Source: Micromonospora haikouensis
GTDB lineage: Bacteria > Actinomycetota > Actinomycetes > Mycobacteriales > Micromonosporaceae
Direction of reading: 5' to 3'
Length of the DNA stretch: 64,000 bases
Assembly (NCBI RefSeq): GCF_900091595.1
Contig: NZ_FMCW01000002.1
Location: 315,547-379,546 of the forward strand
Shown: positions 25,256 to 35,292 of the stretch, one piece after another
Numbering within the stretch: position 1 is the stretch's first letter
How the letters are laid out: every line of letters begins with the position of its first letter
Notes under the pieces: generated by a model
What the model saw: the letters and a program-made list of their open reading frames with translations, nothing else
The model's database searches: none
What the model was told of the DNA's origin: nothing
Translations under genes and position numbers: made by a program

Positions 25256-26017
25256 ATGGCCGAAGCACAAAAGGCCACCACCCGCCCGGCCGCCCAACGT
25301 GCGACCGCGAAGAAGACCGCCGCGGCCGGACGGGCCACGGGCTCGACCCGGGCCGCCACCACGGCGACCCGGCGGTCGACCGTGACCAAGGCGTCCCCGA
25401 ACGCCTCCGGCGCCGGGGCCGGCCGGGTGCCGGCGAAGAAGGCGGTCGCGAAGAAGGCCGCCGCGACGAAGGTGGCGACCAGCAGGACCCCGGTCGGCAG
25501 CAGGACCGCGGCGAAGAAGGCACCCGCGACGCGGACGTCGGCGAAGAAGGCCCCGGCCGCCAAGACCACGACCGCCAGGAAGACCACCGCCGCGAAGACC
25601 ACCGCCACCAAGACCGCGAGGAGCGCCACCGGCGCGGCGGCGACCAAGCGGACGACGGCGGCGACCAAGAAGGCATCCCCGGCGGCGAAGCGGACGACCA
25701 CGACGGCGGCGAAGCGCACGACCACGACGGCCAAGCGCACCGGCGCGACGGCGGCGAAGCGCACGACGACGGCGGCGAAGCGCACGACGACGGCGGCGAA
25801 GAAGGCGCCCACGGCGGCGAAGCGCACGGCCGCAGCCGCGAAGAAGGCCCCGGCGGCGAAGAAGACCACGGCCCGGAAGACCACGGTCGCGAAGAAGGCC
25901 CCGGCCGCCAAGAAGACCACGGCACGGAAGACCACGTCGTCCCGGTCCACCGCCACCCGCACGGCCACCGCCAGGAAGGCCCCGGCGAGGAAGTCGACGC
26001 CCTCCCGTAACCCCTGA
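25256..26017 (+). CDS. Histone H1-like Lys/Ala/Thr-rich DNA-binding protein
   Basis: A 253-residue protein made almost wholly of Ala, Lys, Thr and Arg, with degenerate repeats of AKKAPAAKKTTARKTT, TAAKRTTT and AKKAP units from residue about 60 to the end. This resembles eukaryotic H1 tails, chlamydial HctB and the C-terminal arm of mycobacterial HupB. There is no HU fold, so it is a disordered polycation likely to bind and compact DNA. AAGGAGGGA at 25241-25249 is a strong ribosome site for the ATG at 25256. The opposite strand shows a long open frame that is only its mirror. Confidence 0.82.
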   Translation: MAEAQKATTRPAAQRATAKKTAAAGRATGSTRAATTATRRSTVTKASPNASGAGAGRVPAKKAVAKKAAATKVATSRTPVGSRTAAKKAPATRTSAKKAPAAKTTTARKTTAAKTTATKTARSATGAAATKRTTAATKKASPAAKRTTTTAAKRTTTTAKRTGATAAKRTTTAAKRTTTAAKKAPTAAKRTAAAAKKAPAAKKTTARKTTVAKKAPAAKKTTARKTTSSRSTATRTATARKAPARKSTPSRNP

Positions 26018-26040
26018 TCCCGCCCACCCCGCCCCGTCGA

Positions 26041-26090
26041 CCAGGAGGTTCGCGCCGAAGGCCCGCCGGCCGGCGACGTGAACCTCTTGG
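26041..26090. terminator. 17-bp hairpin after the H1-like gene
   Basis: Arms 26041-26057 and 26074-26090 pair over 17 positions with three G-T wobbles (CCAGGAGGTTCGCGCCG against CGACGTGAACCTCTTGG), loop 16 bases. It sits 24 bases past the stop codon, so a terminator is likely; the wobbles favour an RNA role on the plus strand. Confidence 0.6.
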
Positions 26091-26148
26091 CCGACCCCGC
26101 GGTGCGGGGCGCCGCGGTGCGGTGGGTGGGAGGTGTCAGGATGGGGCC

Positions 26149-27567
26149 GTGGTGATCCGACGCGTCCTCGCGCCCCGCATCGACTTCGGTGCGCTGCGCC
26201 GCGAGCTGGAACTGCCCGATCGGTTCCCGCCCGCGGCGCAGCGCGAGGCCGAGGAGGCCGCCGCCGCGCCGCCCCGGCCCGACGTCGACCGCACCGACGT
26301 CCCGTTCGTCACCGTCGACCCGGCCACCTCACGGGACCTCGACCAGGCGATGCACCTCGCCCGCCGCCGGAGTGGCGGCTTCCGGGTCCGGTACGCCATC
26401 GCCGACGTCGCCGCCCACGTGCGCCCCGGCGGCGCGCTGGAGGAGGAGACCTGGCGGCGCGGGCAGACCGTCTACCTGCCCGACGGCAACGTCCCCCTGC
26501 ACCCGGAGACGCTCAGCGAGGGCGCGGCCAGCCTGCTGCCCGACCAGGACCGGGCGGCCGTGGTGTGGACGATCGACCTCGACGCCGACGGCGGCACGGT
26601 CGCCGTCGCGCTGGAACGCGCCCTGGTGCGCAGCCGCGCCAAGCTGGACTACGTCGGCGTCCAGGCCGCCGCCGACGCCGGTCGGCTGCCCGAGCCGATC
26701 GCCCTGCTCCCCGAGCTCGGCGCGCTGCTCACCGCACGCGGCCTGCGCCGGGGCGCGGTCAACCTGCCGCTGCCCGAGCAGGACGTCGAACCGGACGGCG
26801 ACGGCTGGCGGCTGGTGCTGCGCGGCCCCGTCCCGATGGAGGAGCACAACGCACAGATCTCCCTGCTCACCGGGATGGCCGCCGCCGACATCATGCTCGC
26901 CGGCGGGATCGGCCTGCTGCGGACGATGCCGCCGCCGAGGCCGGAGGCGGTGGCCCGGCTGCGCACCGCCGCCGCCCCGCTGGGCGTGCACTGGCCCGAC
27001 GGCGTCGGCGTCGGTGAGGTGCTGGCCGGGCTGGACGCCTCCGAGCCCAGGGCCGCCGCGTTCGTCGACCAGGCGGCCGAGCTGATGCGCGGTGCCGCGT
27101 ACACGGCGTTCGACGGCGCGCCGCCCGAGCAGCCGGCACACGGCGGGGTCGCCGCCGCGTACGCCCACGTCACGGCCCCGCTGCGCCGGCTGGCCGACCG
27201 GTACGCCACCGAGGTCTGCCTGGCCCTGCACGCCGACCGGCCGGTGCCCGACTGGGCCCGCGCGGCGCTGCCCAGGCTGCCGCAGGTGATGGCCGCGACC
27301 GACCGGACTGCCGGCGCGGCGACCCGGGGCGCCGTCGAGCTGGCCGAGGCGGTGCTGCTGGCGCACCGGGTCGGCGAGACCTTCGACGCGGCGGCGCTGG
27401 AGGTGGACGAGCCGAGGCCGGGCCGGCAGCCCGGCGGCACGGTGGCGCTGGACGCCCCGCCGGTGCGGGCCCGCTGCACGGGGGCGCTGCCGCTGGGCGA
27501 GCGGGTCCGGGTCCGGCTGGTCACCGCCGACCCGGCCACCCGGAAGGTCCTGTTCGCACTGACCTGA
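26149..27567 (+). CDS. RNB-domain ribonuclease (RNase II/R type catalytic domain)
   Basis: A 472-residue 3'-5' exoribonuclease-like protein. The catalytic RNB motif is VTVDPATSRDLDQAMHLARR (residues about 55-75), with the acidic residues that bind Mg2+, and later AAAYAHVTAPLRRLADRYAT, the conserved S/T-PLRR-x3-R element. It is shorter than RNase R: there is no clear N-terminal cold-shock pair and only a small beta domain at the C-terminus. The start is GTG 26149 or 26152; AGGATG just upstream looks like a -10 element, so a leaderless transcript is possible. Confidence 0.88.
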   Translation: MVIRRVLAPRIDFGALRRELELPDRFPPAAQREAEEAAAAPPRPDVDRTDVPFVTVDPATSRDLDQAMHLARRRSGGFRVRYAIADVAAHVRPGGALEEETWRRGQTVYLPDGNVPLHPETLSEGAASLLPDQDRAAVVWTIDLDADGGTVAVALERALVRSRAKLDYVGVQAAADAGRLPEPIALLPELGALLTARGLRRGAVNLPLPEQDVEPDGDGWRLVLRGPVPMEEHNAQISLLTGMAAADIMLAGGIGLLRTMPPPRPEAVARLRTAAAPLGVHWPDGVGVGEVLAGLDASEPRAAAFVDQAAELMRGAAYTAFDGAPPEQPAHGGVAAAYAHVTAPLRRLADRYATEVCLALHADRPVPDWARAALPRLPQVMAATDRTAGAATRGAVELAEAVLLAHRVGETFDAAALEVDEPRPGRQPGGTVALDAPPVRARCTGALPLGERVRVRLVTADPATRKVLFALT

Positions 27568-27624
27568 CGGCCGGCTGCGCGCCCGGCGCTGCTGCCGGAC
27601 CGGCTGGTTTGCGAGGATGGGCCC

Positions 27625-28323
27625 ATGGCATACGACGCGAGCACGCTGCCCGACGTGTCCGGGCTGGCCGTCGGCATCATCGGCGGCACCGGCGACCAGG
27701 GCCGGGGCCTGGCCTACCGCTTCGCCCGCGCCGGGCAGTCCGTGCTGATCGGCTCCCGGTCGGCCGAGCACGCCGCCGAGGCCGCCGCCGAAATCGCCGC
27801 CCTGCGGGGCGTGCCGGCCGACGCCGAGGTGGCGGGCGCGGGCAACGAGGAGGTCGCGCGGCGCAGCGACGTGGTCGTGATCGCGGTGCCGTGGGACGGG
27901 CACGCGGCGACCGTCGGCGCCCTGGCCGGGCCGCTTGCCGGCAAGATCGTCGTCGACTGCGTCAACCCGCTCGGCTTCGACCGGCAGGGCCCCTACGCGT
28001 TGACCGTCGCCGAGGGCAGCGCCGTCCAGCAGGCCGCCGCCCTGCTGCCCGACTCGCGGGTCTGCGCGGCGTTCAACCACGTCAGCGCCCCCCTGCTGGC
28101 CGACCCGGAGGTGGACCGGATCGACCTCGACGTGCTGATCTGCACCGAGGACCGCGAGCTGGTGGACGTCGTCGGCGCGCTCGCCGCCCGGATCCCCGGC
28201 ATGCGGGGCATCTACGCCGGCCGGCTGCGCAATGCCCACCAGATCGAGGCGTTCACGGCCAACCTGATCGCCATCAACAAGCGTTACAAGGCCCACGCCG
28301 GCCTCCGCGTCACCGACCTCTGA
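27625..28323 (+). CDS. NADPH-dependent F420 reductase
   Basis: A 232-residue enzyme that exchanges hydride between NADPH and coenzyme F420. The N-terminal Rossmann fold has VGIIGGTGDQGRGLAYRFA (residues about 14-32) and the NADP-phosphate contact IGSRSAEHA. VVVIAVPWDGH and VDCVNPLGFDRQG follow, and FNHVSAPLLADP and RLRNAHQIEAFTANLIAINK are typical of the family. ATG at 27625; a GAGGATG 8-13 bases upstream suggests a leaderless start. The presence of F420 metabolism fits an actinomycete. Confidence 0.92.
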   Translation: MAYDASTLPDVSGLAVGIIGGTGDQGRGLAYRFARAGQSVLIGSRSAEHAAEAAAEIAALRGVPADAEVAGAGNEEVARRSDVVVIAVPWDGHAATVGALAGPLAGKIVVDCVNPLGFDRQGPYALTVAEGSAVQQAAALLPDSRVCAAFNHVSAPLLADPEVDRIDLDVLICTEDRELVDVVGALAARIPGMRGIYAGRLRNAHQIEAFTANLIAINKRYKAHAGLRVTDL

Positions 28324-28400
28324 GCGACGACGGCCCGCCCCGGGCCCGGCGTCTGCCCGACAGGTCGGGCGGACGGGTCGGGCGGACGGGTCGGGCCGCG

Positions 28401-28426
28401 CCATGTCGCCGACGTGGAGTCGATCA
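28401..28426. repeat. ATGTCGGCGA repeat, single arm (copy D)
   Basis: CCATGTCGCCGACGTGG followed by agtcgatca is one arm of the hairpin family, without a matching second arm nearby. It lies between the convergent F420-reductase and lipoprotein genes, the same setting as copies B and C. Confidence 0.55.
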
Positions 28427-28506
28427 CCACCTGTGGGACGGGCTGCCGCGCCGGGGCGGCACCGCGGCGGTAGCAGGCCGCCGGCACACCCAGTTCGGCG
28501 CTCGGG

Positions 28507-29019
28507 TCAGAGGTTCGGGTCGACGCCGACCTTCTTGCAGGCGGCGTTGGCCTTCGCGCCGGCCTTCTCCAGGGCGGCGCTGTCCTCGGCCGCGGCCTCG
28601 ACGTCCGCGGCGTTCGCGATCCTGCGGGCCTCCGCGCCGACCGCGGCCAGCGCGATGGCGACCTCGCTGCCGGAGCCGCCCGTCGCGGGCGCGACCTCCG
28701 ACATCTCGGTGAACGCCTTCTTCATCGCCGCCGCCGGGTCTCCGCCGTCCACGACGGCCTTCATCAGCGCCTTCTTCGAGTCGTCCGCGACCTTCTTCGC
28801 GGTCTCGCAGAGCTTCTTGTCGGCGGCCGGGTCGGCGGAGGCGGGGGCGGCGGCCGTCGGGGCGGCCGCGCCGGTGGTCGGGGCGGCGGCAGCGGTGGTG
28901 GCAGCGGCGGCGGCCGAGGTGGGCGCGGCCGTCGGGGCTGGCTCCTCCCCGCCGCACGCCGCGAGCGCCAGCACGGAGACGCAGGTCAGGACAACGGTTG
29001 AGATACGAACATGATCCAC
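28507..29019 (-). CDS. Secreted lipoprotein, Ala-rich
   Basis: A 170-residue lipoprotein: ISTVVLTCVSVLALAACGG is a signal sequence with a good lipobox (LAAC). A long Ala/Thr/Pro linker follows (residues about 25-60), then a helical domain DKKLCETAKKVADDSKKAL to AKANAACKKVGVDPNL. Two cysteines, near the start and end of that domain, may form a disulfide. The GTG at 29019 is preferred because upstream in-frame sequence is basic and lacks signal character. Function unknown. Confidence 0.75.
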   Translation of the reverse strand: MDHVRISTVVLTCVSVLALAACGGEEPAPTAAPTSAAAAATTAAAAPTTGAAAPTAAAPASADPAADKKLCETAKKVADDSKKALMKAVVDGGDPAAAMKKAFTEMSEVAPATGGSGSEVAIALAAVGAEARRIANAADVEAAAEDSAALEKAGAKANAACKKVGVDPNL

Positions 29020-29167
29020 GAGCGGGTACCTTAGCCGCTGCGTCCGCTGGCCGGACGCCCGCGTCACCACCCGCCGGCTGTCACCGCCGTCGGGTGGTGA
29101 CGCGGGCCGCCGGGGCGCTGCCGGTGGACGACGCGGGGCGCGCCGCCCACCGCAGCCCCCGGACGTG

Positions 29168-30013
29168 TCAGAAGGTGTGCTCGGCGGCCGGGAACCCGCC
29201 GCCCCGGACCTCGTCGGCGAACCGCCGGGTCGCCTCGGTCAACGCCCCGGCCAGGTCGGCGTAGCGCTTCACGAACCGGGGGGCCTTCCCGGTGCGCAGG
29301 CCGGCCATGTCCTGCCAGACCAGCACCTGCGCGTCGGTGTCCGGCCCGGCGCCGATGCCGACCGTCGGGATCGCCAGTTCCCCGGTGATGCGCTTGGCCA
29401 CCTCGCCCGGCACCATCTCCAGCACCACCGCGAACGCGCCCGCCTCGGCCACCGCGAGGGCGTCGGCGAACACCTCGTCGGCCGTGTCGCCGCGCCCCTG
29501 CACCCGGTATCCGCCGAGGGTGTGCTCGCTCTGCGGGGTGAAGCCGACGTGCGCCATCACCGGGATGCCGGCCCCGACGATCGCGGCGACCTGGTCGGCG
29601 CAGCGCCGGCCGCCCTCCAGCTTCACCGCGTGGCAGCCGCCCTCCTTCATGAACCGCACGGCGGTGCGCAGCGCCTGCGTCGGCCCCTCCTCGTACGAGC
29701 CGAACGGCAGGTCGCCGACGACCAGCGCCTGCTTCGTCGCCCGCACCACCGCCCGCACCAGCGGCAGCAGCTCCTCGGTGGTCACCGGCAGCGTCGTCTC
29801 GTAGCCGAAGACGTTGTTCGCCGCCGAGTCGCCGACCAGCAGCGCCGGGATCCCGGCGGCGTCGAAGATCGACGCCGTGTACTGGTCGTACGAGGTGAGC
29901 ATCGACCACTTCTCGCCGCGCTCCTTGGCGGCGAGCAGGTCGCGGGTGCGCACCCGCCGGGTGGCCGGGCCGCCGTAGAGGGCGGTCACCTCGGTCGGGG
30001 TGGACTCCACCAT
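29168..30013 (-). CDS. panB: 3-methyl-2-oxobutanoate hydroxymethyltransferase
   Basis: A 281-residue enzyme that makes ketopantoate from 2-oxoisovalerate and methylene-tetrahydrofolate, the first step of pantothenate and CoA synthesis. Signature sequences: [18 protein letters not shown] (residues about 38-55), [20 protein letters not shown] with the Mg-binding Asp, [20 protein letters not shown] and [12 protein letters not shown] with the catalytic region [20 protein letters not shown] at 30013 follows a GGAGAC site on the minus strand. It is 158 bases downstream of nadE. Confidence 0.96.
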   Translation of the reverse strand: MVESTPTEVTALYGGPATRRVRTRDLLAAKERGEKWSMLTSYDQYTASIFDAAGIPALLVGDSAANNVFGYETTLPVTTEELLPLVRAVVRATKQALVVGDLPFGSYEEGPTQALRTAVRFMKEGGCHAVKLEGGRRCADQVAAIVGAGIPVMAHVGFTPQSEHTLGGYRVQGRGDTADEVFADALAVAEAGAFAVVLEMVPGEVAKRITGELAIPTVGIGAGPDTDAQVLVWQDMAGLRTGKAPRFVKRYADLAGALTEATRRFADEVRGGGFPAAEHTF

Positions 30014-30171
30014 GACTGTCTCCTTCCTCGAGGCCGCGTGCGCGGTCCCCGGGTCCGTCGCAAGCGTCGCACCGCGCGACGGTCGACGGCAGGAGGCAGT
30101 GGAGGATTTCACTCCCCGGCGGGACCGGGCGCGCCCCCGCCGCCCGGCGGCGCCCCCGGCGCCGGCCGGGC

Positions 30172-31962
30172 TCAGCCGTCCTCGCGCCAGCGGTTGGTGA
30201 TCGGCAGCCGCCGGTCCCGTCCGAACGCCTTCATCGAGATCTTCGTGCCGGGGGCCGACTGCCGCCGCTTGTATTCCGCGGTGTCCACCATCCGCAGCAC
30301 CCGGTCGACGACCGCCGGGTCGTGCCCCGACTCGACGAGCCCCGTGCGGCCCAGGTCGCCGTCGACGTACCCGATCAGGATCGGGTCGAGCACGTCGTAG
30401 TCCGGCAGCGTGTCGCTGTCGAGCTGGCCGGGGCTCAGCTCGGCGCTCGGCGGCTTGCCGATCGAGTTCTCCGGGATCGGCGGGGTCTCGCCCCGGCGGG
30501 CGGCGTCGGCGTTGCGCCACTTCGCCAGCCGCCAGATCAGCGTCTTCCACACGTCCTTGACCGGGTTGAAGCCGCCGACCGAGTCGCCGTAGAGAGTGGA
30601 GTAGCCCACCGCCAGCTCGCTCTTGTTGCCGGTGGTGAGGACCAGGTGGCCCTCCTGGTTCGACAGCGCCATCAGGATCACCCCGCGCACCCGGGCCTGG
30701 AGGTTCTCCACCGTCACCCCGGACAGCGACATGTTCGCCAGGAACGTGTCCACCATCGGCTGGATCGGCTCGACCCGGTAGTCCAGGCCGGTGCGCTTGG
30801 CCAGGTCCTCCGCGTCGGCCCGGGAGTGTTCCGACGAGTGCCGGCTGGGCAGCGAGACGCCGACCAACCGGTCCGGGCCGAGCGCGTCGACCGCGAGGGC
30901 CGCCACGACCGCCGAGTCGATGCCGCCGGAGAGCCCCAGCACCACCGACGGGAACCGGTTCTTGTCGACGTAGTCGCGCAGGCCCAGCACCAGCGCCTGC
31001 CACACCTCCGCCTCGTCGGCCACCGGCTCGATGATCCCGCCCACCGCCGCCGCGCCGCCGGGTGCCGGCGGGACGTCGCCGACCGCGGCCCGCACGATCC
31101 GCATGCCCGCGGCCAGCTCGCCGCCGGCCGGCGCCGCCCCGCCGGCCATGGCCGCGTCGCCGCCGCGACCCTCGGCCGCCGGCAGCTCGACGTCGTGCAC
31201 GAGCAGGTGCTCGACGAACTGGGGGGCGCGGGCCAGCAGCGTCCCGTCCGCGCCGACGATCAGCGAGTCGCCCTCGAAGACCAGCTCGTCCTGGCCGCCG
31301 ACCATGTTGACGTACGCCACGGCGGCACCGGCCTCGGCGGCCCGGCGGCGCACCAGCGGCAGCCGGATGTCGTCCTTGTTCAGCTCGTACGGCGAGCCGT
31401 TGATCGTGACGACCAGGCCGACGCCGGCCTGCCGGGCCGCCGCGAACGGACCCCCGGCCTGCCACATGTCCTCGCAGATGGTCAGGGCGACGTCCACCCC
31501 GCCGACGCGGACCACCGTCAGCGCGTCGCCCGGGACGAAGTAGCGGTCCTCGTCGAACACCCCGTAGTTGGGCAGGTGGTGCTTGAAGTAGGTGGCCACC
31601 ACCTCGCCGCCGTGCAGCACCGCCGCGGCGTTGCGGGCCCCCCGGCCCGGCTCGGCGTCGGAGCTGACCTGCGGCGGGCCGTCGGCGTCGAGGTACCCGA
31701 CCACCACCGGCACCCCGCTCAGGCCGTCGGCGGCCAGGTCGGCGGCGAGGCGGCGCAGCGCGGCCTGCGACGCGGCGACGAAGGACCGGCGGAACACCAG
31801 GTCCTCGACCGGGTACCCGGTGAGCACCATCTCCGGGAACAGGACGAGCTGGGCGCCGGCGTCGGCGGCCGTGCGGGTCCACCGGCGGACCAGGCCGGCG
31901 TTGCCGGCGAGGTCGCCGACGCTCGGGTTGACCTGGGACAGGGCGAGACGCAGGGTGGGCAT
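30172..31962 (-). CDS. nadE: Glutamine-dependent NAD+ synthetase
   Basis: A 596-residue two-domain enzyme for the last step of NAD synthesis. The N-terminal nitrilase-type glutaminase (about 1-270) has the Glu in [12 protein letters not shown], Lys in [10 protein letters not shown] and Cys in LTICEDMW. The C-terminal synthetase (about 320-596) has the ATP loop [17 protein letters not shown] and [18 protein letters not shown]. Residues about 270-320 form an Ala/Gly-rich insert joining them. ATG 31962 begins exactly at [12 protein letters not shown]; an in-frame GTG two codons upstream is also possible. Confidence 0.95.
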   Translation of the reverse strand: MPTLRLALSQVNPSVGDLAGNAGLVRRWTRTAADAGAQLVLFPEMVLTGYPVEDLVFRRSFVAASQAALRRLAADLAADGLSGVPVVVGYLDADGPPQVSSDAEPGRGARNAAAVLHGGEVVATYFKHHLPNYGVFDEDRYFVPGDALTVVRVGGVDVALTICEDMWQAGGPFAAARQAGVGLVVTINGSPYELNKDDIRLPLVRRRAAEAGAAVAYVNMVGGQDELVFEGDSLIVGADGTLLARAPQFVEHLLVHDVELPAAEGRGGDAAMAGGAAPAGGELAAGMRIVRAAVGDVPPAPGGAAAVGGIIEPVADEAEVWQALVLGLRDYVDKNRFPSVVLGLSGGIDSAVVAALAVDALGPDRLVGVSLPSRHSSEHSRADAEDLAKRTGLDYRVEPIQPMVDTFLANMSLSGVTVENLQARVRGVILMALSNQEGHLVLTTGNKSELAVGYSTLYGDSVGGFNPVKDVWKTLIWRLAKWRNADAARRGETPPIPENSIGKPPSAELSPGQLDSDTLPDYDVLDPILIGYVDGDLGRTGLVESGHDPAVVDRVLRMVDTAEYKRRQSAPGTKISMKAFGRDRRLPITNRWREDG

Positions 31963-32186
31963 GTCCACATCTTGCCCCAGCCGGCCGACGCCGACACGGC
32001 GGCGGCGCGGAGACGGCGGCCACTCGTGCGGCGACGCCCGGCAGCCCGGCGGGGGTCCGTCCGCCAGGGGGCGGGACACGACAGGACGCGGTCCGGGCCG
32101 GTCGCGTAACGTCTGCGTAAAGGAGCCGGTGGAGACTGGGCGGCCAGGCCCCACCGGTGGTGGAGACAGTGGCACGAGGGGTGGAA

Positions 32187-33536
32187 GTGGACCGTCAGCA
32201 GGAGTTCGTCCTCCGTACGCTGGAAGAGCGGGACATCCGGTTCGTCCGGCTGTGGTTCACCGACGTGCTGGGCACGCTCAAGAGCGTGTCGGTGGCCCCC
32301 GCCGAGCTGGAGGCCGCGTTCGAGGAGGGCATCGGGTTCGACGGCTCGGCGATCGAGGGCTTCGCCCGGGTCTTCGAGTCCGACATGGTGGCCATGCCCG
32401 ACCCGACCACCTTCCAGGTGTTCCCCTTCGAGGGTGGCGTCAGCGGCGAGAGCGCCCGGATGTTCTGCGACATCCTGCTGCCCGACGGCGGCCCGTCCTG
32501 GGCCGACCCCCGGCATGTGCTGCGCCGGATGCTGTCCAAGGCCGCAGAGAAGGGCTTCACCTTCTACACCCACCCCGAGATCGAGTTCTTCCTGCTGGAG
32601 AACGGCCCGCAGGACGGCTCGGTGCCGACCCCCGTCGACACGGGCGGCTACTTCGAGCACACCACCCACGCCGTGGCGCGGGACTTCCGCCGCCAGGCCG
32701 TGCTGGCCCTGGAGCGCATCGGCATCTCGGTGGAGTTCAGCCACCACGAGGTCGCCCCCGGCCAGCAGGAGATCGACCTGCGGTACGCGGACGCGCTGAC
32801 CACCGCCGACAACATCATGACCTTCCGGCACGTGGTCAAGGAGGTCGCGCTCTCCACCGGCGTGCAGGCCAGCTTCATGCCGAAGCCGTTCACCGACCAG
32901 CCGGGCAGCGGCATGCACACCCACCTGTCGCTGTTCGAGGGCGAGCGCAACGCGTTCCACGACGGCGGCGACCCGATGAAGCTGTCGAAGGTGGCAAAGT
33001 CGTTCATCGCCGGGCTGCTCACCCACGCCCGGGAATACACGGCGGTCACCAACCAGTGGGTCAACTCCTACAAGCGGCTGTTCCCGCAGGCGCTGCCCGA
33101 CCGGATCACCGAGAGCCCCGCGTACGTCTGCTGGGGTCACCTCAACCGGTCGGCGCTGGTCCGCGTCCCGGCCTACGGCAAGCCGAACTCGGCCCGGGTG
33201 GAGGTCCGCTCGCTGGACTCGGCGACGAACCCCTACCTGGCGTTCGCGGTGCTGCTCGGCGCCGGCCTCAAGGGCATCGAGGAGGGCTACGAGCTGCCCC
33301 CGGGCGCCGAGGACGACGTCTGGTCGCTGAGCAGCGCCGAGCGCAAGGCGATGGGCTACGAGGCGCTGCCGGAGAACCTGGCCGAGGCGATCGACGTGAT
33401 GGCCGGCTCGGAACTGGTCGCGGAGGTGCTCGGCGAGCACGTCTTCGACTTCTTCCTGCGCAACAAGCGGGCCGAGTGGGAGCAGTACCGCCGCGAGGTC
33501 ACCCCCTACGAGCGGCAGCGCTACCTGTCGCTCTAG
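32187..33536 (+). CDS. glnA2: Glutamine synthetase-like protein, GlnA2 type
   Basis: A 449-residue glutamine-synthetase fold protein. Landmarks: [17 protein letters not shown]/Glu site [50 protein letters not shown], and [17 protein letters not shown]. It lacks the LYDLPPEE adenylylation motif, having [12 protein letters not shown] instead, so GlnE should not modify it. In Streptomyces the GlnA2 branch glutamylates polyamines rather than ammonia (known). The GTG at 32187 is chosen because GAGGGGTGGAA precedes it and homologues begin at D-R-Q-Q-E-F-V. Confidence 0.92.
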   Translation: MDRQQEFVLRTLEERDIRFVRLWFTDVLGTLKSVSVAPAELEAAFEEGIGFDGSAIEGFARVFESDMVAMPDPTTFQVFPFEGGVSGESARMFCDILLPDGGPSWADPRHVLRRMLSKAAEKGFTFYTHPEIEFFLLENGPQDGSVPTPVDTGGYFEHTTHAVARDFRRQAVLALERIGISVEFSHHEVAPGQQEIDLRYADALTTADNIMTFRHVVKEVALSTGVQASFMPKPFTDQPGSGMHTHLSLFEGERNAFHDGGDPMKLSKVAKSFIAGLLTHAREYTAVTNQWVNSYKRLFPQALPDRITESPAYVCWGHLNRSALVRVPAYGKPNSARVEVRSLDSATNPYLAFAVLLGAGLKGIEEGYELPPGAEDDVWSLSSAERKAMGYEALPENLAEAIDVMAGSELVAEVLGEHVFDFFLRNKRAEWEQYRREVTPYERQRYLSL

Positions 33537-33638
33537 GCGCCGCAGGCCGGCGGTCTGTCGGGGAGTTGCGGCGGGCCGCTATCGTCTCGATCACCGCGCC
33601 GGCACCCCCGCCGGGCGGCAGGTGGTGGGAGGCAGTCG

Positions 33639-34064
33639 GTGCTGGAGGACCTGCTCAGCGGAGCATGGCAGAGCGTCGTGTTCGGGGTCGTCGGGGTGGG
33701 GCTGATGGCGGCCGGCTTCGGCCTGGTCGACCTGCTCACCCCCGGGAGGCTGCGCGAGCTGATCTGGGTGCGGCGCAACGGCAACGCGGCGTTGCTGCTC
33801 GCCGCGAACCAGCTCGGCATCGCCGGCATCGTGTTCACCGCGATCCTGACCAGCTACAGCGACTTCGCGAAGGGCCTGGCGTCCACGGTCGTCTTCGGGC
33901 TGATCGGCCTGCTGATCATGGCGCTGGCGTTCTTCGTGCTCGACCTGCTGACCCCCGGTCGGCTGGGCGAGATCATCTGCTCCGACGAGCCGCACCCGGC
34001 GGCCCGGGTCAGCGCCGCCACCCACTTCGGGGCCGCGCTGATCGTCTGCGCCTGCATCGCCTGA
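33639..34064 (+). CDS. DUF350 membrane protein
   Basis: A 141-residue protein with four predicted membrane helices in two repeats, each ending in a similar loop: FGLVDLLTPGRLRELIW (residues about 28-44) and FFVLDLLTPGRLGEIIC (about 96-112). That internal duplication is the DUF350 hallmark. Function unknown. GTG start at 33639 after GGGAGG. It lies 100 bases after glnA2 and 35 bases before the WYL regulator. Confidence 0.85.
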   Translation: MLEDLLSGAWQSVVFGVVGVGLMAAGFGLVDLLTPGRLRELIWVRRNGNAALLLAANQLGIAGIVFTAILTSYSDFAKGLASTVVFGLIGLLIMALAFFVLDLLTPGRLGEIICSDEPHPAARVSAATHFGAALIVCACIA

Positions 34065-34098
34065 GCGGCCTGTCACACCCGGCGGCTAGCTTCGCGGG

Positions 34099-34791
34099 GT
34101 GAACCGCACCGACCGCCTCTACGCCCTGGTGGAGGAGCTGCGGGCGGTGTCGCCCCGGCCGCGCAGCGCCCGCTGGCTCGCCGGCCGCTTCGAGGTCAGC
34201 TCCCGCACCATCGAGCGCGACATCGCCGCGTTGCAGCAGGCCGGGGTGCCGATCTGGGCCGAGCCGGGCCGCACCGGCGGCTACGTGGTCGACCGCGCGC
34301 ACACCCTGCCGCCGGTGAACCTCACCGCCGTGGAGGCGGTGGCGATGGCCGTCGCGCTGCACCGCCTCGACGGCGGCCCGTTCGCCGAGGCGGGCGCGAC
34401 GGCCCTGCGCAAGCTGCTCGCCGTCATGCCGCCGGCCGACGCCGCCGAGGCCCGCCGGCTCGCCGGGCGGGTGCACCTGGTCGGGGGCGGGCCGGCCGCG
34501 CCCGTCCCGGCCGCCGTCGCCGGGGCGGTCACCGCCGCCCGGGTCCTGCGCATCGGATACGCGGACCGGGCCGGCGCCGCCACCGAGCGCACCGTGGAGC
34601 CGCTGGGCTTCCTCGGCAACCCCTGGCACTGGTATCTGCTGGCCTGGTGCCGGCTGCGCGACGGCCCGCGCGCGTTCCGCCTCGACCGGATCTCCTCGGT
34701 GACCGTGCTGGCCGAGCCGGTGACCCGGGAGCTGCACCCCGACGTGCTGGACATCCCGCGTCAGGTCGTCCGCCAGCTCACCCTCGCCTGA
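34099..34791 (+). CDS. YafY-type HTH/WYL-domain transcriptional regulator
   Basis: A 230-residue regulator. The HTH is SARWLAGRFEVSSRTIERDIAAL (residues about 22-45), wing AEPGRTGGYVVD, and the WYL-type ligand domain covers about 135-225 (VEPLGFLGNPWHWYLLAWC, RAFRLDRISSVTVL). WYL domains sense nucleic-acid or small ligands. The GTG at 34099 follows TAGCTT by 7 bases, a leaderless-type promoter. The VOC gene downstream on the same strand is its likely target or partner. Confidence 0.87.
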   Translation: MNRTDRLYALVEELRAVSPRPRSARWLAGRFEVSSRTIERDIAALQQAGVPIWAEPGRTGGYVVDRAHTLPPVNLTAVEAVAMAVALHRLDGGPFAEAGATALRKLLAVMPPADAAEARRLAGRVHLVGGGPAAPVPAAVAGAVTAARVLRIGYADRAGAATERTVEPLGFLGNPWHWYLLAWCRLRDGPRAFRLDRISSVTVLAEPVTRELHPDVLDIPRQVVRQLTLA

Positions 34792-34914
34792 ACCGCGCCG
34801 CGCGCCCCCGCCCGATCCCGTCGGAAACACCGACAGGACGCTGTCGCGGCGCGAGGCGAGGCTGGGTCCCGCGACGCCGGTCGACCGGCCGGCGCGACGT
34901 AGGGGAGGCAGTCC

Positions 34915-35292
34915 ATGACCACGACCAACGCGATCACCTGGTTCGAGATCGGCACCGACCGGCCGGACGAGGCCGAGCGCTTCTACGGCGAGCTGTTCGG
35001 CTGGGAGTTCGCCGAGCAGGGCGCGCCGGGCCGGTCGTACCGGGTGACCGGCGGCGGGGCGGGCGGCGAGGGGATCGGCGGGGCGATCCGCGCCTCCGAC
35101 GGCAGCACGCCGAACTACGCGATCTTCTACGCGCAGGTGGCGGACGTGGCCGACGCCGTCCGGCGGGCGGAGACGGCCGGCGGCCGGGTGCTGGTGCCCA
35201 CGTTCACCGCACCGAGCGGGCTCACCTTCGCCCACCTGCTCGACCCGTCGGGCAACCACTTCGGCGTCTTCACGCCGCCCCCGGGGCGGTGA
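34915..35292 (+). CDS. VOC superfamily protein (glyoxalase/bleomycin-resistance fold)
   Basis: A 125-residue protein with two beta-alpha-beta-beta-beta units: ITWFEIGTDRPDEAERFYGELFGWEF and FYAQVADVADAVRRAETAGG, closing with LTFAHLLDPSGNHFGVFTPP. It resembles the small VOC proteins often paired with YafY regulators. GGGGAGGCAG precedes ATG 34915. The upstream gap contains GTCGG-AAACA-CCGAC (near 34831), a possible operator. The last codons run into a 23-bp tandem repeat. Confidence 0.85.
   Translation: MTTTNAITWFEIGTDRPDEAERFYGELFGWEFAEQGAPGRSYRVTGGGAGGEGIGGAIRASDGSTPNYAIFYAQVADVADAVRRAETAGGRVLVPTFTAPSGLTFAHLLDPSGNHFGVFTPPPGR

Noticed and set aside
24499..25968. Long minus-strand open frame of more than 600 codons opposite the H1-like gene
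   Set aside because: Its sequence is the mirror of the Lys/Ala/Thr codon repeats (runs of Phe, Val, Ala), with no domain; only its last 123 codons (24121-24492), the roadblock gene, are real.
32106..32121. GTAAC-n6-GTAAA upstream of glnA2 as a GlnR box
   Set aside because: Only two of four half sites, and the second deviates from GAAAC; GlnA2 in Streptomyces is not a classic GlnR target as far as I recall.
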